Made by a program: the position numbers and the translations under genes. Below are positions 59,838-64,000 of a stretch of DNA of 64,000 nucleotides, one piece after another (position 1 is the first letter of the stretch; each line of letters starts with the position of its first letter). The DNA is taken from positions 21,699,405 through 21,763,404 of the forward strand of contig CM044322.1 in the NCBI GenBank assembly GCA_024291935.2, given 5' to 3'. Source of the stretch: Okapia johnstoni. Its lineage: Eukaryota > Chordata > Mammalia > Artiodactyla > Giraffidae. The notes beneath the pieces are model-generated. The model was not told where the DNA came from and did not search any database. It worked only from the letters and a program-made list of their open reading frames with translations.

Positions 59838-62800
59838 TAAATGTCAATAATTACTTTAAATGTAAATGGACTAAACACTCCAACCAAAAGACACAGACTG
59901 GCTGAATGGATACAAAATATATATGCTATCTACAGGAGATCCACTTCAGACCTAGAGACACATAGAGACTGAAAGTGAGGGGATGGAAAAAGATATCCCA
60001 TGCAAATGGAAATCAAAAGAAAGGCAGTGCAGCAATTCTCATAGATAAAATAGACTTTAAAATATAGAATATAACAAGAGACGATGAAAGACGCTATAAA
60101 ATGATCAAAGGATCAACCCAAGAAGAAGACATAACAATTGTAAATATTTATGCACCCAACATAGGAGCACCTCAATACATAAGACAAATGGTAACAAACA
60201 TAAAAGGGGAAATTGACAGCAACATATAATAGTAGGGGACTTTAACAACCAACTTACACCAGAGATCATCCAGACAGAAAATTAATAAGGAAACACAAGC
60301 CTTAAATGACACATTACACCCAATGGACCTAGTGTATATCTACAAAGCATTCCATCTAAAAGCATCAGAATACACTTTTTCTCATGTGCACACTGAACAT
60401 TCTGCAGGATAGATCATATCTTAAGTCACAAATCAAGCCTTGGTAAATTTAAGAAAATTGAAATCATATCAAGCATCTTTTCTGACCACAATTCTATGAG
60501 ATTAGATATCAATTATAGGAGAAAAACTGTAAAAACACAAACATATGGAGGTTAAACAGTACACTTGCAAATAACAAAGATGTTACTGAAGAAATCAAAG
60601 AGGAAATAAAAATACTACCCAGATACAAATGATAACGAAAGCATGACAACCCAAAGCCTATGGGATGCAGAAAAAGCAGTTCTTAAAGGGAAGTTTACAG
60701 CAATACAATCCTACCTTGAGAAATAAGAAACACATTAAATAGACAACATCACTTTACACTTAGAACAACTAGGAAAAGAATAACGAAAAACTTCCCAAAG
60801 TTAGTAGAAGGAAAGAAATCATAAAGTTCAGAGCAGAAATAAGTGAAAAAGAAATAAAGAAAGCAATAGCAAAGATTAATAAAACTAAAAGTAGTTCCTC
60901 GAGAAGATAACCAAAATTGACAAACCATTAGCCAGACTGATCAAACAACCACAACAAAAAAGTCTCAAATCAATAAAATTAGAAATTAAAGAGGAGAGGT
61001 TACAATAGACAACCTAGAAATACCAAGTACCATAAGAGACTACTGTGAGTAACTATATGCCAATAAAATGGACAACCTTGAAGAAATGGACAAATTCTTA
61101 GAAAAGTATAATCTTCCAAGACTGAACCAGAAAGGAATAGAAATTATGACCAGACCAGAGAAATTGAAACTGTGACCAAAAATCTCCCAAAAATCAAAAT
61201 CAAAGAACCAGATGGCTTCACAAGCAAATTCTATCAAATGTCTAGGGCAGAGCTAATGCTTATCCTTCTCAGACTCTTCTAAAAAATTACAGATGTAGGA
61301 ACACTCCCAAACTCCTTTATAAAACCATCATCACACTGATATGAAAACCAAAGATATCACAAAAAAAGAGAAAATTACAGGCCAATATCACTGATGAACA
61401 TAGATGCAAAAATCCTCAACAAAACACTAGCAAACAGAATCCAACAACACATTAAAAGGATCATATACCATGATCAAATGGAGTTTATCCCAGGGATGCA
61501 AATATTCCTCAATATATGCAAACCAATCAATGTAATACACCATATTAGAATGAAAGATAAAAATCATGTGATAATCTCAATAGATATAGAAAAAGCTTTT
61601 GACAAAATTCAACATCAATTTATGATAAAAAAAAAAAACTCTTCAGAAAATAGACAGAGAAGGAATTTACCTCAACATAACAAAGGCCATATATGGCAAA
61701 CCCACAGCAAACGTTATTCTCAGGAGTGAAAAACTGAAAGCATTTCCTTTAATATCATGAATAAGACAATGATGCCCACTCTCACCACTATTATTCAACA
61801 TTCTTTTGGAAGTCCTAGCCATGGCAATAAGAGAAGAAAAAGAAATAAAAGGAATTCAGATTGGAAAAAAGAAGTAAAGCTCTCACTGTTTGCAAATGAC
61901 ATAATACTGTACATAGAAAATCCTAAAGATACCATTAGAAAATTACTAGAGCTAATCAGTGAAATAAGGAAAGTCACAGGATACAAAATCAATACACAGA
62001 AATCCCTTGCATTCCTATACGCTAGCAATAAAAAATCATAAAAAGAAACTAAGGAGACAATCCTATTCACCATTGCAATAAAAAGAATAAAATACCTAGG
62101 AATAAACCAACCTGAGGAGACAAAAGACCTGTATGCAGAAAACTATAAGACACCGATGAAAGAAATCAAAGATGACACAAACAGATGGAGAGATATGTCA
62201 TGTTCTAGATTGGAAGAATCAATATTGTGAAAATGACTATACTACCCAAAGCAATCTACAGATTCAGTACTATCTCTACCAGATTACCTATGGCATTTGC
62301 CATAGAACTAGAACAAAAAATTTTACAATGTGTATAGAAACACAAAAGATCCTCAAAGCAATCTTGAGGAATAAAAATGGAGCTGGAGGAATCAACTTGC
62401 CTTGCTTCAGATTGTACTACAAAGCTACAGTAATCAAGACAATATGGTACTGGCATAAAAACAGAAATATTGCTCAACGGAACAAGATAGAAAGCCCAGA
62501 GACAAACTCATGTATCTATGGACACCTTATTTTTGACAAAGGAGGCAAGAATATACAATGGAGAAAAGACAGCCTCTTCAATAAGTGGTGCTGGGAAAAC
62601 TGAATAGTTACATGTAAAAGAATGAAATTATAACACTTCCTAACACTACACACAGAAATTAACTCAAAATGGATTACAGACTTAAATGTAAGACCAGAAA
62701 CTATAAACCTCTTAGAGGAAAACATTGGCAGAACACTCTGACATAAATCACAGCAAGATCCTCTTTGACCCACCTCCTAGAGTAATGGAAATAAAAACAA

Positions 62801-62935
62801 AAATAAACAAAAGAAACTTAATTGAAAATAAGAGCTTTTAAAAAAAAAAAAGCACGGCGAATGAAAAGACAACCGTTAGAATGGGAGACAATAATTGCAA
62901 ATGAAGCAACTGACAAAGGATTAATCTTTGATGAA
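59838..62935 (+). pseudogene. L1 ORF2 remnant (endonuclease and reverse transcriptase)
   Basis: Endonuclease text is fragmented at 59.84-60.45 kb. RT motif A is seen at about 61581-61616 ([14 protein letters not shown]), in frame with [19 protein letters not shown]. Motif C reads [13 protein letters not shown] at about 61880-61920, where active L1 has FADD, so a catalytic aspartate is replaced by asparagine. Multiple frameshifts and an internal deletion downstream rule out activity. Confidence 0.8.
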
Positions 62936-62957
62936 TATATATATATACACACACACA

Positions 62958-63173
62958 CAGTAAATCACTTCATCTGTGTCCGACTCTTTGAGACCCTGTG
63001 GACTGTAGCCAGCCAGGCTCCTCTGTCCATGGAATTCTCCAGGCAAGAATACTGGGGCTGGTTGCCATGCTCTCCTCCAGGGTATCTTTCCAACCCTGGG
63101 ATTGAACCTTCATCTCTTACATCTCTCGCACTGGCAGATGGGTTCTTTACCACTAGTGCTACCTGGGAAGCCC
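62958..63173 (-). mobile_element. Bov-tA SINE at the L1 deletion site (inverted pair, left)
   Basis: It runs from CAGTAAATCACTTCATCTG to GCTACCTGGGAAGCCC, reverse-oriented, with a CA run on its left. Confidence 0.9.
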
Positions 63174-63306
63174 ATATATATTTATTTTATATATATGTGT
63201 ATATTATATATATGTATATTACATATATTATGTATTATATATATGTATTGTGTATTATATAATATTATGTATATTATATATATGTATATACATATATACA
63301 TATATG
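63174..63306 (+). repeat. (AT)n-rich low-complexity segment between two SINEs
   Basis: About 130 bp of TA-rich text such as TATATATGTATATTACATAT. It separates two Bov-tA copies of opposite orientation. Confidence 0.93.
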
Positions 63307-63517
63307 GGCTTCCCTACTGGCTCAGTGGTAAAGAATCTGCCTGCCAGTGCAGGAAACACAGGTTCAATCCCTGGGTCAGGAAGAACCACCAAAGAAGAAA
63401 ATAGCAACCCACTCCAGTACTCTTGCCAGGAGAATCCCATGGACAGAGGAGCCTGGCTGGCTACAGTCCATGGGGTTGCCAAGAGTTGTACATGACTGAG
63501 TAACTAAACAACAATAC
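63307..63517 (+). mobile_element. Bov-tA SINE at the L1 deletion site (inverted pair, right)
   Basis: GGGCTTCCCTACTGGCTCAG to GTACATGACTGAGTAACTAA, forward orientation. A (TA) and (CA) microsatellite follows at 63518-63570. Confidence 0.9.
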
Positions 63518-63570
63518 ACATATATATGTATTGTTATACACACATACACACACACACACACACACATATA
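63518..63570 (+). repeat. (AT)n/(AC)n microsatellite
   Basis: ACACATATATATGTATTG then about ten CA units and ATATATACATA. It lies between the right SINE and resumed L1 sequence. Confidence 0.9.
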
Positions 63571-64000
63571 TACATAATTCAGCTGTGAGAAAGAAGGAAA
63601 TTCTCCCATTCACAACAACATGGATGGATAAACCTGGAAGACACTATGCTAAGTGAAAGAAGTCAGACAGAGAAAGATAAATACTGTCTGATCTCAACTT
63701 ATATACAGAATCTAAAAAAGTTTAACTTGTAGAACCAGAGAGTAGAATTGTGGTTGCCAGGGGTTGGGGGTAAGGGAAGTGGGAAGATGTTGGTCAAAGG
63801 GTATCAAAAAAGATGAGTATTTTCCAGGATCTAATGTACAGCATGCTGACTATAATTAATAATACTATCTTGTAGACTGGAAGTTACTAAGAGAGTAGAT
63901 GGTAAGCATTCTCATCCCCCTTTCTCTAAAAAATGGTAAATGTGAGGTGATAGATGTGTTAATTAACTTGATTTTTAAATCACTTTGCAATGTGTATGTA

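Larger units (their letters stand above)
56466..64000 (+). mobile_element. Near full-length but disabled L1 (5' UTR, ORF1, ORF2; 3' end cut by window edge)
   Basis: A 5' UTR starts with AGAGTTGACAAGATGGTGGA, the usual L1 opening, and includes a T-rich block (57.76-58.37 kb). ORF1 remnants follow at 58.86-59.79 kb and ORF2 remnants from 59.84 kb. About 500-600 bp of ORF2 C-terminal sequence is missing at 62.93-63.57 kb, where two SINEs and AT-rich sequence lie. The 3' UTR starts near 63.68 kb. Many frameshifts and stops make it inactive. Confidence 0.85.

Noticed and set aside
3602..63517. Many similar 60-100-codon frames (SPTLCNPMDCSLPGSS or GLIPGSGRSPGEGNGNPLQ types)
   Set aside because: All are translations of Bov-tA SINEs in either orientation, not a protein family.
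674..63517. Dispersed repeats considered as a CRISPR-like array
   Set aside because: The copies are dispersed kilobases apart, in both orientations, about 200 bp long and diverged; they are SINEs in a mammalian genome.

Overview
The window is nuclear DNA of a ruminant, most likely a bovid (Bos or a close relative; the species cannot be fixed from sequence alone). The evidence is a dense load of ruminant-specific repeats (tRNA-derived Bov-tA and Bov-A2 SINEs, BovB/RTE LINEs, L1_BT-like L1) on top of older mammalian repeats (MIR, L2, MLT1, MER5-type and Tigger-type DNA elements).

Only one protein-coding gene can be supported: PAPPA2 (pappalysin-2), on the minus strand. Two coding exons are present. 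The first coding exon (45760 down to 44845) carries the start codon, signal peptide, propeptide and the start of the laminin-G-like domain. The next coding exon (7513 down to 6442) carries the rest of that domain and two Lin-12/Notch repeats. They are joined by a 37.3-kb intron with matching phase-1 GT/AG boundaries. The metalloprotease catalytic domain and everything after it lie beyond the low-coordinate edge of the window. The 5' noncoding exon and promoter were not identified.

Layout by position. 1-6441: next PAPPA2 intron, with several SINEs and a MIR. 6442-7513: exon. 7514-44844: the large intron, with an ERV-type LTR split by a BovB copy, an MLT1 LTR split by an L1 tip that is itself split by a SINE, three sizeable L1 fragments, a roughly 3-kb BovB copy holding a second BovB tail, two small DNA transposons with visible inverted ends, and two G-rich quadruplex candidates. 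44845-45760: first coding exon. 45761-64000: upstream or first-intron sequence, with a long purine tract near 49.6-49.95 kb, a MEF2/TATA-like palindrome at 50.75 kb, and from 56.47 kb to the window end a near full-length but disabled L1 with its own 5' UTR.

No RNA gene, CRISPR array, bacterial-type operon or convincing new biological system was found. The most informative observations are a changed propeptide cleavage motif in PAPPA2, the nested repeat insertions whose order can be read directly, and non-B-DNA-prone tracts in and upstream of the gene. Repeat family names come from recognising consensus-like sequence by eye, not from a database search.
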